Source: Streptomyces sp. NBC_01471 (lineage in GTDB: Bacteria; Actinomycetota; Actinomycetes; Streptomycetales; Streptomycetaceae). From it: a DNA stretch of 64,000 nucleotides. The stretch is taken from contig NZ_CP109450.1 in NCBI RefSeq assembly GCF_041438865.1, forward strand, positions 4,106,001-4,170,000, in the 5' to 3' direction. The translations under genes were made by a program, and so were the position numbers. Below, piece by piece: positions 25,665-34,460 of this stretch (position 1 is its first letter; every line of letters begins with the position of its first letter). The notes under the pieces were generated by a model. The model saw nothing but the letters and a program-made list of their open reading frames with translations. It ran no database searches and was not told the DNA's origin.

Positions 25665-25895
25665 ATGCGCGCAGGTATGACCGGCGGAGAGTCGCGGGGT
25701 ATGAGTCGGGAGGAGCTGCTGGCCCTGCCAGTCGCCGTTGACCTGGAGACGAGTAATCGCGCCTTGGGTCTCGGGCGGAGCAAGGGCTATGAGCTGGCGA
25801 AGCGGGGCGCCTACCCGTGCAAGGTCCTGCGGCTCGGGAACGCCTACCGGGTCGTGACTGCGGATCTGCTGGATCTGCTCGGGCTGGCGGCGTGA
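25665..25895 (+). CDS. Excisionase-like helix-turn-helix protein
   Basis: A 76-residue protein: 'LLALPVAVDLETSNRALGLGRSKGYELAKRGAYPCKVLRLGNAYRVVTADLLDLLGL' forms one MerR/Xis-like winged HTH. Proteins of this type sit beside integrases in actinobacterial elements and act as excisionase or as activator of the replication/transfer genes. In-frame ATGs at 25677 and 25701 are alternatives; the domain begins only after the third. It is the first plus-strand gene of the mobilization module. Confidence 0.8.
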   Translation: MRAGMTGGESRGMSREELLALPVAVDLETSNRALGLGRSKGYELAKRGAYPCKVLRLGNAYRVVTADLLDLLGLAA

Positions 25896-26016
25896 GCGGA
25901 CGGCAAGCTAACAAACGCTTCTGCGCTGAGCTGACACAGATTCGCTGGACTGTTGGCGGGTGGGGACGTACGGTCCGTGTTCCCTCGCGGTGGCCTCATG
26001 CCCGCGAGACGGGAAC

Positions 26017-26046
26017 GGGCCTCCGGCGGTGCAACGCCGGAGGCCC
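26017..26046 (+). terminator. Strong hairpin between the excisionase-like and DUF3631 genes
   Basis: GGGCCTCCGGCG (26017-26028) pairs perfectly with 26035-26046 over a 6-base loop. It may attenuate read-through from the short upstream gene into the DUF3631 gene. Confidence 0.7.
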
Positions 26047-26128
26047 CAGCAACCCCACACGGCCCGCGAAGAACCAACCCGGCGGCAAGGGCGCGCAAGC
26101 CCGCCACCGCCAGACGAGGAGCTGCCCC

Positions 26129-27379
26129 GTGGAACATGCCGGAGCCGAGCCCTATTCCACACCGGACGAGCCTTCCTGGCCGCCGGTCGCCATCCCCGGA
26201 CAGCCGTCCGGCCGCTCTTTCCTGCCGTCACTGGAAGAGCTGTCCGCCGCCATGTCCGATACCGCCCCGGTATCCGAAGGCGAGCAGGTACTGACGGAAC
26301 TGCGGGAGCAGATACGCCGGTATGTTGTGCTGCCGAGCGAGGGAGCCTTCACGGCGGTAACGCTGTGGGTCGCGGCGACGCACCTGCAGACCGCATGGCA
26401 GCACGCTCCACGGCTGGCCGTCGTCGGACCGGCGAAGCGGTGCGGCAAGTCAAGGCTGCTGGACGTGATCACCGAGAGCGTCCATGATCCGCTCATCACG
26501 GTCAACGCCTCGGCCGCCGCGGTGTTCCGGTCGATCACCGACACCCCGCCCACCCTGCTGGTCGACGAGGCCGACACTCTTTTCGGCTCCGCGAAGGTCG
26601 CGGAGAAGAACGAAGAGATGCGCGGCCTGCTCAACGCGGGCCACCAGCGCAACCGCCCTACCCTGCGGGTCTCCGGCCCCAACCACGAGGTGGCGAAGTT
26701 CCCCACCTTCGCCATGGCGGCCCTCGCGGGCATCGGAGACCTGCCCGACACGATCATGGACCGGTCGATCGTCATCCGGATGCGCCGTCGCAGGACCGGC
26801 GAGGAAGTGCAGGAGTTCCGCACCTACCGTGACACCCCGCCGCTCCATGCCCTGCGCGACCGGCTCGTCGCCTGGTTGGCACCGCTCCACGCCGATGCGA
26901 TGGAGCTGACACCGGCCATGCCGGTCCATGACCGCGCGGCCGACACCTGGCAGCCGCTGGTATCCGTCGCGGACCTCGCGGGCGGCCCGTGGCCCGAGCT
27001 CGCGCGCACCGCCTGCCGGGTCATGGCGAAGCACGAGGCCGATCATGACCAGGACCGCAGCAGCCTGAGCATCCGCCTCCTGGCCGACATCCGCCGCGCC
27101 TTCGCCACCGAAGGCAACCCGCCGGCGCTTCGCACCAGCCGTCTCCTCGACATCCTCAACGAGGACGTCGAGACACCGTGGCCGGAGTACACCAAAAAGG
27201 GCCTGACCCCTCGGGGCCTTCAGATCCTGCTCAAGGAGTACGACATCAGCTCCGCCCCCCGGCGCTTCCACGGCAACGTCCAGGCCCGCGGCTACGCCTG
27301 CCTGCATTTCGCGGACTCGTGGGCGCGCTACTGCCCCGAAGCCGTACCACCCGTACCGCCAGACACGATCGGGGCCTGA
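26129..27379 (+). CDS. DUF3631 domain ATPase of the element
   Basis: A 416-residue protein with a P-loop ATPase core: Walker A-like 'GPAKRCGKSRLLD' near residue 100, Walker B 'TLLVDEADTLFG' near 146, and an Arg-rich sensor region ('MDRSIVIRMRRRRTGE'). The DUF3631 domain makes up the C-terminal third ('RTSRLLDILNEDVETPWPEYTKKGLTPRGLQILLKEYDI'). Such proteins accompany actinobacterial integrative elements and are thought to assist replication or maintenance, with similarity to P4-type helicase/primase ATPases. GTG 26129 follows GAGGAG by 7 bases; longer in-frame readings run through the hairpin at 26017. Confidence 0.85.
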   Translation: MEHAGAEPYSTPDEPSWPPVAIPGQPSGRSFLPSLEELSAAMSDTAPVSEGEQVLTELREQIRRYVVLPSEGAFTAVTLWVAATHLQTAWQHAPRLAVVGPAKRCGKSRLLDVITESVHDPLITVNASAAAVFRSITDTPPTLLVDEADTLFGSAKVAEKNEEMRGLLNAGHQRNRPTLRVSGPNHEVAKFPTFAMAALAGIGDLPDTIMDRSIVIRMRRRRTGEEVQEFRTYRDTPPLHALRDRLVAWLAPLHADAMELTPAMPVHDRAADTWQPLVSVADLAGGPWPELARTACRVMAKHEADHDQDRSSLSIRLLADIRRAFATEGNPPALRTSRLLDILNEDVETPWPEYTKKGLTPRGLQILLKEYDISSAPRRFHGNVQARGYACLHFADSWARYCPEAVPPVPPDTIGA

Positions 27380-27384
27380 CCCGG

Positions 27385-27518
27385 CACGACCCGTCACGAC
27401 CCGTCGCCGCGCAGGTCAGCGCGGTGACGAGTCGAGGTCCGGTGACGAGTCCACTCGACATCGCCGGGCCACCCGTATCTGCCTTGACCAGGCATGCGAC
27501 GAGTCGCGACGGGTCGCC
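27385..27518. repeat. Cluster of short direct and inverted repeats
   Basis: CACGACCCGT occurs twice in tandem (27385, 27395), GGTGACGAGTC twice 18 bases apart (27423, 27441), and GCGACGAGTCGCGACGGGTCGC lies at 27497-27518 with the inverted form of the first word. It is in the gap between the DUF3631 and DUF2637 genes of the mobilization module. It resembles iterons or an oriT/operator region. Confidence 0.6.
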
Positions 27519-27573
27519 CCCATTCCTCGGGCCATTTGAGCCCTGTCTTACCGCACTCCTGGAGCACTTCCCC

Positions 27574-28377
27574 TTGTCTCACCCCACCACCAGCGCACAG
27601 TCCGCTGCACCAGTGGCGCTGGCCGGCGCGATTCGCACAGGTGTAGCGCTGTTGGCCGTGGCTGCCTTCGCGCTCTCCTACGATGCTCTGCGTCAGATGG
27701 CCGCTGCCAGCCACATCCACCGGGCGCTCACGTACGCTTTCCCGCTCGTCATCGACGGGTTCATCGCCATCGGGATCGGTGCTCTGCTCGTCCTGCGGAC
27801 GGCGCCTCTGTCCGCCCGGCTCTACGTCTCGGTGCTGGTCGGCATCGCCACCGCCACAAGTATCTGGGCCAACGTCCTGCATGCCATCCGCCTCAACCAG
27901 CAAGCCCGGTACACAGGACTCGCCCTCGATGACGTCACCGTCGGAGCTATCTCAGCCATCGCTCCACTCGCCCTGGCCGGAGCCGTCCACTTCTACCTTC
28001 TCGTCGCCCGGGGCCCCGCCACCGACTGCCACAACAAGAACCACAACACCAACGGCCGCCACGAAAACGCCAAGGGAAGCGAGACGGCACCGCCACCCAC
28101 CCCAAGCTCCAACGACGTGGAGCGACCGGTGGAGAAGGCCGTAGCGAAGCCCCCGCACCGGCCCTCCGAGCTCGGAGGCGCATCACCGAGCATCTCGGTG
28201 GAACAGGCCATCGACATCGGCCGCAGCGCACCCCTCGGACGGGGTGACCGCGTCTCACGCCGCAACGTTGAGCAAGCAATCCGAGACCAAGGGTTCGGCA
28301 TGGCCCGCAGCCGCCTGGACGAGGTCAAGAACCTGCTGCAGGCCGAACGCGACAAGGCCACGCCGGGCATCAGCTGA
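27574..28377 (+). CDS. DUF2637 membrane protein with C-terminal HTH-like part
   Basis: A 267-residue protein with four membrane helices (about residues 14-34, 45-68, 72-92 and 115-138, the DUF2637 domain), a hydrophilic linker rich in N, P, T and S, and a C-terminal charged helical segment ('SVEQAIDIGRSAPLGR...NVEQAIRDQGFGMARSRLDEVKNLL') resembling a DNA-binding winged helix. DUF2637 (Spd-like) proteins are frequent on Streptomyces plasmids and elements and are linked to spread or transfer. TTG 27574 is preferred because GGAG lies 9 bases upstream and the upstream reading frame is the repeat cluster. Confidence 0.82.
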   Translation: MSHPTTSAQSAAPVALAGAIRTGVALLAVAAFALSYDALRQMAAASHIHRALTYAFPLVIDGFIAIGIGALLVLRTAPLSARLYVSVLVGIATATSIWANVLHAIRLNQQARYTGLALDDVTVGAISAIAPLALAGAVHFYLLVARGPATDCHNKNHNTNGRHENAKGSETAPPPTPSSNDVERPVEKAVAKPPHRPSELGGASPSISVEQAIDIGRSAPLGRGDRVSRRNVEQAIRDQGFGMARSRLDEVKNLLQAERDKATPGIS

Positions 28378-28466
28378 ACTCACAGCCGCCCCATCCCCGC
28401 CCGTCCCTCCCGCGAATCAGCCCGGAGGGACGGGCGGCTTCCCCACCACCGCTCGCAGGAGCCCAC

Positions 28467-29051
28467 ATGTGCGACACCGATCACGAACTCGTGGCACCTC
28501 AGAAGCCGATGACCACAGACCCAATCTCGACACGAGCAAGTTGTCGGGTAAGGAGTCCTTACCCGGCTTCCGCCCCAGAGGAGGCGGAAGCATCCGTCGC
28601 CGAGGGGGCGACGGTGGCGGTCGGCCCGGGGGAGCCGACTCGGGAAGAGGCCACGCAGCCGCCCAAGCCGCGTCGTCGTCTGCGCGAACCCACACTGCGC
28701 AAGAAGCGAGTCCACCCGCGTTACAGCGACGAAGAGTTCTCCCTTCTCGTGAACGCCGCAGGTCTGAGCCGCATGCCGGTCGGCGGCTACGTCGCTGAGA
28801 CCTCGATCGCCGCCGCCCGCGCCGACGACCCCACCTCCGCGGTCGCCGACTACCGGGCCATGGTCAAGGCACTGATGGCCGCCAACGGACAGCTCGCCAA
28901 GATCGGCAGCAATCTCAACCAGCTCGCCGGCCACCTCAATCAGGATGGCCCCTGGCCCGACCTGGACATCGTGTGGCGGCTGCTGCACCACATCGAGGCG
29001 TCGATCGCCGACGTGGACGTGGCCGTCGCGCAGGTGATCACCGGACGGTGA
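28467..29051 (+). CDS. mobC: Relaxosome protein MobC
   Basis: A 194-residue protein. The N-terminal half is disordered and E/A/P-rich. The C-terminal half has the MobC pattern: 'KKRVHPRYSDEEFSLLVNAAGLSRMPVGGYVAETSIAAAR' (a ribbon-helix-helix-like DNA-binding part) followed by 'LMAANGQLAKIGSNLNQLAGHLNQ', the conserved NxNQ helix. It helps the relaxase open DNA at oriT. CAGGAG precedes ATG 28467. The relaxase gene starts 5 bases after its stop. Confidence 0.9.
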   Translation: MCDTDHELVAPQKPMTTDPISTRASCRVRSPYPASAPEEAEASVAEGATVAVGPGEPTREEATQPPKPRRRLREPTLRKKRVHPRYSDEEFSLLVNAAGLSRMPVGGYVAETSIAAARADDPTSAVADYRAMVKALMAANGQLAKIGSNLNQLAGHLNQDGPWPDLDIVWRLLHHIEASIADVDVAVAQVITGR

Positions 29052-29055
29052 CCAC

Positions 29056-30759
29056 GTGATACCGAAGATCATCCTCGGCAAGGGCGGACGCGCCATCCGC
29101 CGCCTCATCGGCTACCTCTATGGGCCGGGCAGCGCCAACGAGCACACCGACCCGCACCTGGTCGCGTCCTGGAACGGCTTCGCCCCCGACCCTGGCCGCA
29201 GTTCCCACCACAACCCCAAACATGTCGAGGGCCAGCTCACCGCACAGCTCGACCAGCCCGTGAAGATGCTCGGCGACAAAGCCCCGACGACCACGATGTG
29301 GCACTGCCCGGTCCGCGCCGCACCCGGGGACCCGATCCTGAGCGACGCCCAGTGGGCGGACATCGCCCGTCGGATCGTGGCCGTGGCCGGCATCGCCCCC
29401 GAAGGCGACCAGGAAGCCTGCCGATGGGTGGCAGTCCGTCATGCCGAGGACCACATCCACATCGCCGCCACCCTCGTACGCCAGGATGGCCGCCGCCCCC
29501 ACCGAGACCACGACATCCGCGCCGTCCAGCGTGAAGCCCGCAAGATCGAAGCCGACTTCGGCCTCCGCCGCCTCAACCCTGGCGACGGCACTGCCGCCAA
29601 ACGTCCCACCAGCAAGGAGCACTTCAAGGCCAAGCGCCAAGGACAGGACACCACGACCCGCGAGATCCTGCGCACGCGCGTGCGGCGAGCGGTGGCCGCC
29701 GCTTCCAACGAGACGGAGTTCTTCGCTCTGTTGGAGGTGACCGGCGTGAGTGTTCGGCCCAAGACCGGACCGTCCGGCGACGTCCTCGGCTACAGCGTCG
29801 CTCTACCCGGCGACGTCAACAAATACGGCGAGCTGGTCTGGTTCTCCGGCTCCACCCTCGCCGGTGACCTCTCCCTCCCCAAGATCCGCCACCGCCTCAC
29901 CGACACCGGCCCCGAACCTGTCACCGCTCGGTCAGTTGACCCTTGGCATCAGGCCACCGCCGCCACCGAACGCATACCTGACCACCTCAGCCGCAGCAGT
30001 GACCACATCGCCCAGGGCCAGCTCGTCGCGCTCGGTGGAGTGCTCGACCTGCTGCCGCTCACCGCACCGGCCGATGCGAAGGGGGAACTCGAACAGGCCG
30101 CCGCCGTCTTCGAGCGCGCCACCCGCTCCCGGATCATGGCCGACCTCGACAACACCCGCGTCCTGCGCCGCAGCATTCAGACGATCCTGCGCACCCCCAC
30201 CACAACGGGCGACGGAGCCGGGCTGGCGATGCTGCTGGACGCTGTCCTGATCGCCGTGGCGTTCGCAAGGCACTGGCACCGCACACATCAGCACGCCCAG
30301 CAGGAAGCGGCAGCCCAGCAGACACTCGTCCACCTCCAGACCGCGTACGCACATGTCGCCGTCCCAGTCCTGGAGGACCTCGCCCGTTGCGCTCCCGGCC
30401 TGCAGACCAAACACCGCTACGCCCGCCACCTCCAGCAGATCATCCCCAAGCATGCCGACCGCATCCTCCAGGACCCCGCCTGGGACGCCCTCAGCACCGC
30501 CCTTGCCGACGCAGAAACAGCCGGGCATAACGCGGCCACCCTCCTCGGCCAAGCCCTCGGCCAGCGCACCTTCGCCGACGCCCGCAACCCCGCCCGCACC
30601 CTGACCTGGCGCATCCACCGCCTCGGCCAACGCCACACACCCAGCCCCCGCGCCCAAGCAGCCATAGCCCGCAGCACCACACGACGCACCGCTGCTCCGA
30701 TCCACCCATCGGTGGTCACATCGACCACACCGCAGTCGCCACACGTGCGGCGACGCTGA
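29056..30759 (+). CDS. mobA: MobA-type relaxase/mobilization nuclease
   Basis: A 567-residue relaxase. The N-terminal nuclease domain has candidate nicking tyrosines at 20 and 22 (IGYLYG) and the metal-binding three-His motif HAEDHIH (129-135, in 'RWVAVRHAEDHIHIAATLVRQDG'). After about residue 230 comes a long helical region with His/Ala/Gln-rich stretches and a basic C-terminus. Relaxases of this type nick one strand at oriT and pilot it through a transfer channel supplied by another element. GTG 29056 is 5 bases after the mobC stop, so the two are co-translated. Confidence 0.92.
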   Translation: MIPKIILGKGGRAIRRLIGYLYGPGSANEHTDPHLVASWNGFAPDPGRSSHHNPKHVEGQLTAQLDQPVKMLGDKAPTTTMWHCPVRAAPGDPILSDAQWADIARRIVAVAGIAPEGDQEACRWVAVRHAEDHIHIAATLVRQDGRRPHRDHDIRAVQREARKIEADFGLRRLNPGDGTAAKRPTSKEHFKAKRQGQDTTTREILRTRVRRAVAAASNETEFFALLEVTGVSVRPKTGPSGDVLGYSVALPGDVNKYGELVWFSGSTLAGDLSLPKIRHRLTDTGPEPVTARSVDPWHQATAATERIPDHLSRSSDHIAQGQLVALGGVLDLLPLTAPADAKGELEQAAAVFERATRSRIMADLDNTRVLRRSIQTILRTPTTTGDGAGLAMLLDAVLIAVAFARHWHRTHQHAQQEAAAQQTLVHLQTAYAHVAVPVLEDLARCAPGLQTKHRYARHLQQIIPKHADRILQDPAWDALSTALADAETAGHNAATLLGQALGQRTFADARNPARTLTWRIHRLGQRHTPSPRAQAAIARSTTRRTAAPIHPSVVTSTTPQSPHVRRR

Positions 30760-30877
30760 TCACTGTGGTCTGGGTGGCATGAGGGTAAACAAGGTGACCC
30801 CGTAAACGCTCGGCCCTGCGGAAGCAGCCCGATGATCCTTGTGCGCCTGAGCTGCCGGCTCCCGTATCGTCGCCCGG

Positions 30878-31921
30878 GTGACCGACGCGAATGTGGTGGA
30901 CAGAACGCACATCCCCGCAGACGATCTTGCCGAGCTGATCAGGGTCTTCGACATCGGCGAGGTGCTGGATCGGCGGTACCTGGCCGACGGCCTGATGAAC
31001 GTGAACTGGCAGCTGGACACCCTGGTCGGCAGGTTCGCCCTCAAGAGGGTCACGGACGTGCCGCGCGAACGGCTGCGGCATAGCCTCGCGGTCCTCCCCG
31101 TCCTTGTCTCGCACGACGTTCCCGCGTGCGCTCCGCTGCCCACCGTTTCGGGCGATGTGATCGCCGAAATCGGCGGTAGCAGCTATTGCCTGTTCCCCTG
31201 GTCGGACGGGAAGCACGTGCGCGGAATCGATCTGTCCTTGTCGCAGGTGTCCGAACTCGGCGCACACCTCGCTCGACTCCATGTGGCGCTGGGCCACGCC
31301 GCCGAAGGCGCGGAGCTGCCCATGCCGGCCTCGGCCACCGCCGAGGTGACGGAGGCCGGACGAGCCGTGGAGAAGGCTGACCGGCTTGCCAGGGCGGTGT
31401 TTGCGCAGAGCGTCGGCGACGCCTTCGACGTGGCTGCTTCCACTGCCATCGAAGAGCGCAAGATCCTCCTCGACAAGTACGCCCACCTGCGCCCCGAGGG
31501 TGACCTCCCTATGGGGCCGCACGGCTGGACGCACGGTGATTTCCAGTACCGGAACCTCCTCTGGGCGAATGGTGAGCTGGCCACGGTCCTGGACTGGGAC
31601 CGGCTGGGCATCCGGCCGTACGCGGAGGAGGTCGCGCGTACGGCGCAGGTGCAGTTCGGAGTGGAAGGCGTCTTCGACCTGGAGCGGGTGTCGACGTTCG
31701 CGGCCGGCTACCGGTCGGTGATCCCACTGGAGTCGGCCGTGCTGGTCGCCGCCGCCGAGCGGCTGTGGTGGAAGCGGATGACGGACTTCTGGCAGCTCGA
31801 ATTCCACTACGACCGGCACGACCAGTCCTGCGACGATCTGTTCCTTGCCGACGAGGCGCTGCTTCACTGGTGGACGGAGCGGCTCGATGCGGTGGAGCGG
31901 GCGTTCGCCGGGGCTGCCTAG
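30878..31921 (+). CDS. APH-fold phosphotransferase (small-molecule kinase)
   Basis: A 347-residue kinase of the aminoglycoside phosphotransferase/homoserine kinase II group. The catalytic loop is 'HGDFQYRNLLW' (near residue 216) and the metal-binding aspartate is in 'ATVLDWDRLG'. The ATP-binding N-lobe holds 'DGLMNVNWQLDTLVGRFALKRV' in overlapping blocks with the conserved Lys. The substrate is unknown; a sugar, amino-sugar or hydroxylated amine is usual. TATCGT lies 7 bases before GTG 30878 and there is no Shine-Dalgarno, so it is probably leaderless. Its stop overlaps that of the convergent glycosyltransferase operon by 4 bases, so the two units evolved as neighbours. Confidence 0.85.
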   Translation: MTDANVVDRTHIPADDLAELIRVFDIGEVLDRRYLADGLMNVNWQLDTLVGRFALKRVTDVPRERLRHSLAVLPVLVSHDVPACAPLPTVSGDVIAEIGGSSYCLFPWSDGKHVRGIDLSLSQVSELGAHLARLHVALGHAAEGAELPMPASATAEVTEAGRAVEKADRLARAVFAQSVGDAFDVAASTAIEERKILLDKYAHLRPEGDLPMGPHGWTHGDFQYRNLLWANGELATVLDWDRLGIRPYAEEVARTAQVQFGVEGVFDLERVSTFAAGYRSVIPLESAVLVAAAERLWWKRMTDFWQLEFHYDRHDQSCDDLFLADEALLHWWTERLDAVERAFAGAA

Positions 31922-32958
31922 ATACCGAGTTCCTGGAGTTCGGGAAGGCACGGTCGCGTGAACCGGGCCGCCCTGCGCAGGGCCCTCAGTCCCAGCGCCT
32001 CGCAGTCGGCGTTCCGGATCGTTCGCGCCCACGTCTCGGGATGGGCGGTGCCGGGCAGGACGATCCCTGCGTCGCCGATCGCCTCGGGGATGCCGCCCCT
32101 GTCGGTTCCGATGGCCGGGATGCCATGCAGCGCGGCCTCGATGATCACGCGAGGGAAGGCGTCCTCCACGACGGACGGGACCAGAAGCAGTCGGTGGCTT
32201 CGGTACAGGGGCCCCATGTCATACACGCGGGGCACGTACGTCACGTTCGAGCGGGCGGCGAAGTCGGCGGCGGTGTCCCACCAGCCTTCGACCAGGGTGA
32301 AGTGCTGTTCCGGCATGAGCACGAGGAGCCGGTGCAGCAGTTCCGACCCCTTGGCCGGGATGGGGTTGATCATCAGTACGGACGCGGAACGGATCTCGTC
32401 ACTGCGTAGTCCGGGTGAAGCGAACGGTGGGTACATCACGGCAAGGCGCGTTCCCGCAGCCTGAAGTGCGCGCGCCCGGACGAACTCCGACACGGCGAGA
32501 CCGTAATGGGGTCGACCCGCGAGAACAGCCAAGCCCGTGGCGGAGACGGAGTGCAGCAGGCCGGCGACGAGCGTGGTCGTCCGGGCGTGGGCGGCGAGCT
32601 GTGCCGAGCCCTCCTGTGAGGTGAACACGACGTCGGGATGGAGCGTACTCAGCAGGCTCCCGAATACATGCTCCACGTTGTTCTGCGTCAACGCCGCGCA
32701 CTCGATCCCGTTCCACCGGTAGCGCAGAGCGCCTGCTTCCTCGTTGTACGGGACGCGGTGCAAGTCAAGGTGGGCGCGCATCTCCGGGAGCTGGGTGGTC
32801 CCGTTCCAGGGGGTTTCGTGCGAGCCGAGGTAGATGACGTGCCAGCCCGAGACGGCGAGTTCTTCGGCGAGGAGCTGCTGTGTGACCTCGGCGCCGCCGA
32901 TGAGGAACGGGGGCGGTGTGCGACGCCATGCGAAGAGGGCGGTGGGCATCATGATCAC
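31918..32958 (-). CDS. Family 4 glycosyltransferase (GT-B fold)
   Basis: A 346-residue GT-B enzyme. The N-terminal acceptor domain includes 'GGAEVTQQLLAEELAVSGWHVIYLG' (the Gly-rich loop). The C-terminal nucleotide-sugar domain has 'SVLMINPIPAKGSELLHRLL' and the E-x7-E signature in 'VVEDAFPRVIIEAALHGIPAIGT'. It should transfer a hexose from an NDP-sugar; donor and acceptor are unknown. It is the last gene of the minus-strand operon; its ATG 32958 overlaps the P-loop kinase stop (ATGA). It is shorter than MshA and not clearly orthologous to it. Confidence 0.86.
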   Translation of the reverse strand: MIMMPTALFAWRRTPPPFLIGGAEVTQQLLAEELAVSGWHVIYLGSHETPWNGTTQLPEMRAHLDLHRVPYNEEAGALRYRWNGIECAALTQNNVEHVFGSLLSTLHPDVVFTSQEGSAQLAAHARTTTLVAGLLHSVSATGLAVLAGRPHYGLAVSEFVRARALQAAGTRLAVMYPPFASPGLRSDEIRSASVLMINPIPAKGSELLHRLLVLMPEQHFTLVEGWWDTAADFAARSNVTYVPRVYDMGPLYRSHRLLLVPSVVEDAFPRVIIEAALHGIPAIGTDRGGIPEAIGDAGIVLPGTAHPETWARTIRNADCEALGLRALRRAARFTRPCLPELQELGI

Positions 32959-33569
32959 CTGGCCCAGAAGGAGATGAGGGCTTCCACGGCCTGGGCGATC
33001 TCGTCCGGTCCGGCTTCTGCGGCCAGGACGGTGAGTTCTCGTGTCACGGGCTGCCGGGCCGAGTGCACGAAGTAGTCGTGGGCATGGCCGAGGAAACCGG
33101 GTTCGTGGAGGAAGTAGTCAGATCCGGCAGCGGCGTGGCCTGCGGCCATGCGCCGCAGGTGGAGGGATTCGGCCTGAACGTCGAGGTAAAGGGTGTGATC
33201 GGGGCGCAGGAACGGGAGCGCCTGGAGCCGGTGGTGAAGCTGGTGGTGGACGCCGTACCCGAACAGGGCGTCCAGGGCGTACGCGTGGGCGAGCAGGGTG
33301 TCCACGGAACGGTCGAGGATCACCAGGGGCCTGCCGCTCGCGGTGGCCTGGGCGACCCTGGCGGCCTCGATCTCCATGAACTTCTCGAAGGCGGCGAGTT
33401 GGGCAGCTGCGGACCCGGAGCGGGCCGGGGGAATGTCGTCGTGGTGGGCGATGTGTCTGACGTAGCACTCGGAGACGAACGCCTGGGTTCCGAGGGCGGT
33501 TTGGCGGAAGTGGCGTATCGCCGTGGACTTGCCGGCATAGGAGGGCCCCTCCAGGGCGACGATCAGCAC
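32955..33569 (-). CDS. P-loop kinase, thymidylate/deoxynucleoside kinase-like
   Basis: A 204-residue protein. It starts 'VLIVALEGPSYAGKSTAIRHF' with Walker A GPSYAGKST at residues 8-16. 'VILDRSVDTLLAHAYALDALFG' carries the DRS motif of nucleoside kinases, and an Arg-rich lid follows ('LHLRRMAAGHAAAGSDYFLHE'). The fold phosphorylates a nucleotide, nucleoside or similar small molecule. GTG 33569 lies inside the last codons of the deacetylase gene, with GGAG 5-6 bases upstream, so translation is coupled. In this setting it may make or recycle an activated sugar donor or phosphorylate the glycan product; this is inference. Confidence 0.82.
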   Translation of the reverse strand: MLIVALEGPSYAGKSTAIRHFRQTALGTQAFVSECYVRHIAHHDDIPPARSGSAAAQLAAFEKFMEIEAARVAQATASGRPLVILDRSVDTLLAHAYALDALFGYGVHHQLHHRLQALPFLRPDHTLYLDVQAESLHLRRMAAGHAAAGSDYFLHEPGFLGHAHDYFVHSARQPVTRELTVLAAEAGPDEIAQAVEALISFWAR

Positions 33570-34444
33570 GTCGGCTCCGTTCGGTAGAAGCGTTCGGCGT
33601 AGAGACCGGGCGGGCCGACGAGGTCGGCGGCCGTGGTGAACGCATGCCTGATCGGCCGGTACATCTTCCGGGCCGGATACATCTGGGAGGCATGCATCCG
33701 CAGGACGGTGACCTTGTCCAGGACGACGTCGGTGATGTCGACCAGCTCGGGCCGCATCGTCGCCCCCGTGCGCGTACGGAAGAGGTGCTGGTCGCAGCCG
33801 GCGAGAGCGTACGTGGACCAGAAGGCGAGGTCTTCCCAGAACCAGCGGCACCCGAGACGGACGGCTGCCGCGTGAACGAGGAGGTGGTCGGGGTGGCGGG
33901 TGACGGCGGCGGGCGCGAGGAGCTCGGCGCCGGGGTGGGAGGCGACGATCCGGCGGAGCTCTTCGGTGATTCGGTCGATGCTCTCGGGGGCGTAGGGCCG
34001 GTATGGAGGATCGGCGTCCTTGTGACCGAGGAGGTGCCGACGGGCGGCGAACGGCGCGAGCGCGGCGGCTCCTTCACGGGCGCGTAGTTCGGAAACCGTT
34101 CTGGTGTCGGCGTACGTGGTCTCCAGGGCGGGGTGGACGCTGCGGGATCGGGTGAAGACGGTCGCGACGGTGAGCGGTCGGGGGTGGGCGAGGAAGGTAC
34201 CGGAGGCGGACAGGGTGAAGTCGTCGTGGTGCGGTTCGATGACGAGGACCGGACGGCCGACGGGGGTGCGGGGCTCGATGAAGTACGGGACCCGGGCGTG
34301 GGGCGCGGCCATCTGAAGGACACGGCGGTCGTGGGCATGGTGGCGGTCGGCGAGGTGCCGGGTCCACTCCTGATGAGCGCGGTGGAGGTCGTCGGGGAAG
34401 GTGTAGATGCCGTGTCCGTCCGGTACGGGCAGGGGCGAGCGCAC
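33563..34444 (-). CDS. PIG-L family N-acetylglucosaminyl deacetylase
   Basis: A 293-residue zinc deacetylase of the PIG-L/MshB/LmbE group. The first metal-site block reads 'VLVIEPHHDDFTLSASG' (PHHDD at 71-75, in place of the more common AHPDDE); the second, 'AAVTRHPDHLLVHAA', gives the HPDH site (184-187). These residues are the expected zinc ligands and catalytic Asp. Family members remove acetyl from GlcNAc-containing glycans or from amino-sugar antibiotics. GTG 34444 follows AAGGAG at 8 bases. It lies 16 bases after the GT2 gene and overlaps the kinase gene. The company of three glycosyltransferases suggests it works on a GlcNAc-bearing intermediate. Confidence 0.87.
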   Translation of the reverse strand: MRSPLPVPDGHGIYTFPDDLHRAHQEWTRHLADRHHAHDRRVLQMAAPHARVPYFIEPRTPVGRPVLVIEPHHDDFTLSASGTFLAHPRPLTVATVFTRSRSVHPALETTYADTRTVSELRAREGAAALAPFAARRHLLGHKDADPPYRPYAPESIDRITEELRRIVASHPGAELLAPAAVTRHPDHLLVHAAAVRLGCRWFWEDLAFWSTYALAGCDQHLFRTRTGATMRPELVDITDVVLDKVTVLRMHASQMYPARKMYRPIRHAFTTAADLVGPPGLYAERFYRTEPTC

Positions 34445-34460
34445 AGGGGGGGCTCCTTCG

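Noticed and set aside
31918..34444. Mycothiol biosynthesis genes (MshA/MshB)
   Set aside because: GT4 and PIG-L proteins are present, but the metal motif is PHHDD, the GT4 is short, and no MshC or MshD is nearby. Streptomyces normally carries msh genes elsewhere, not on a mobile element.
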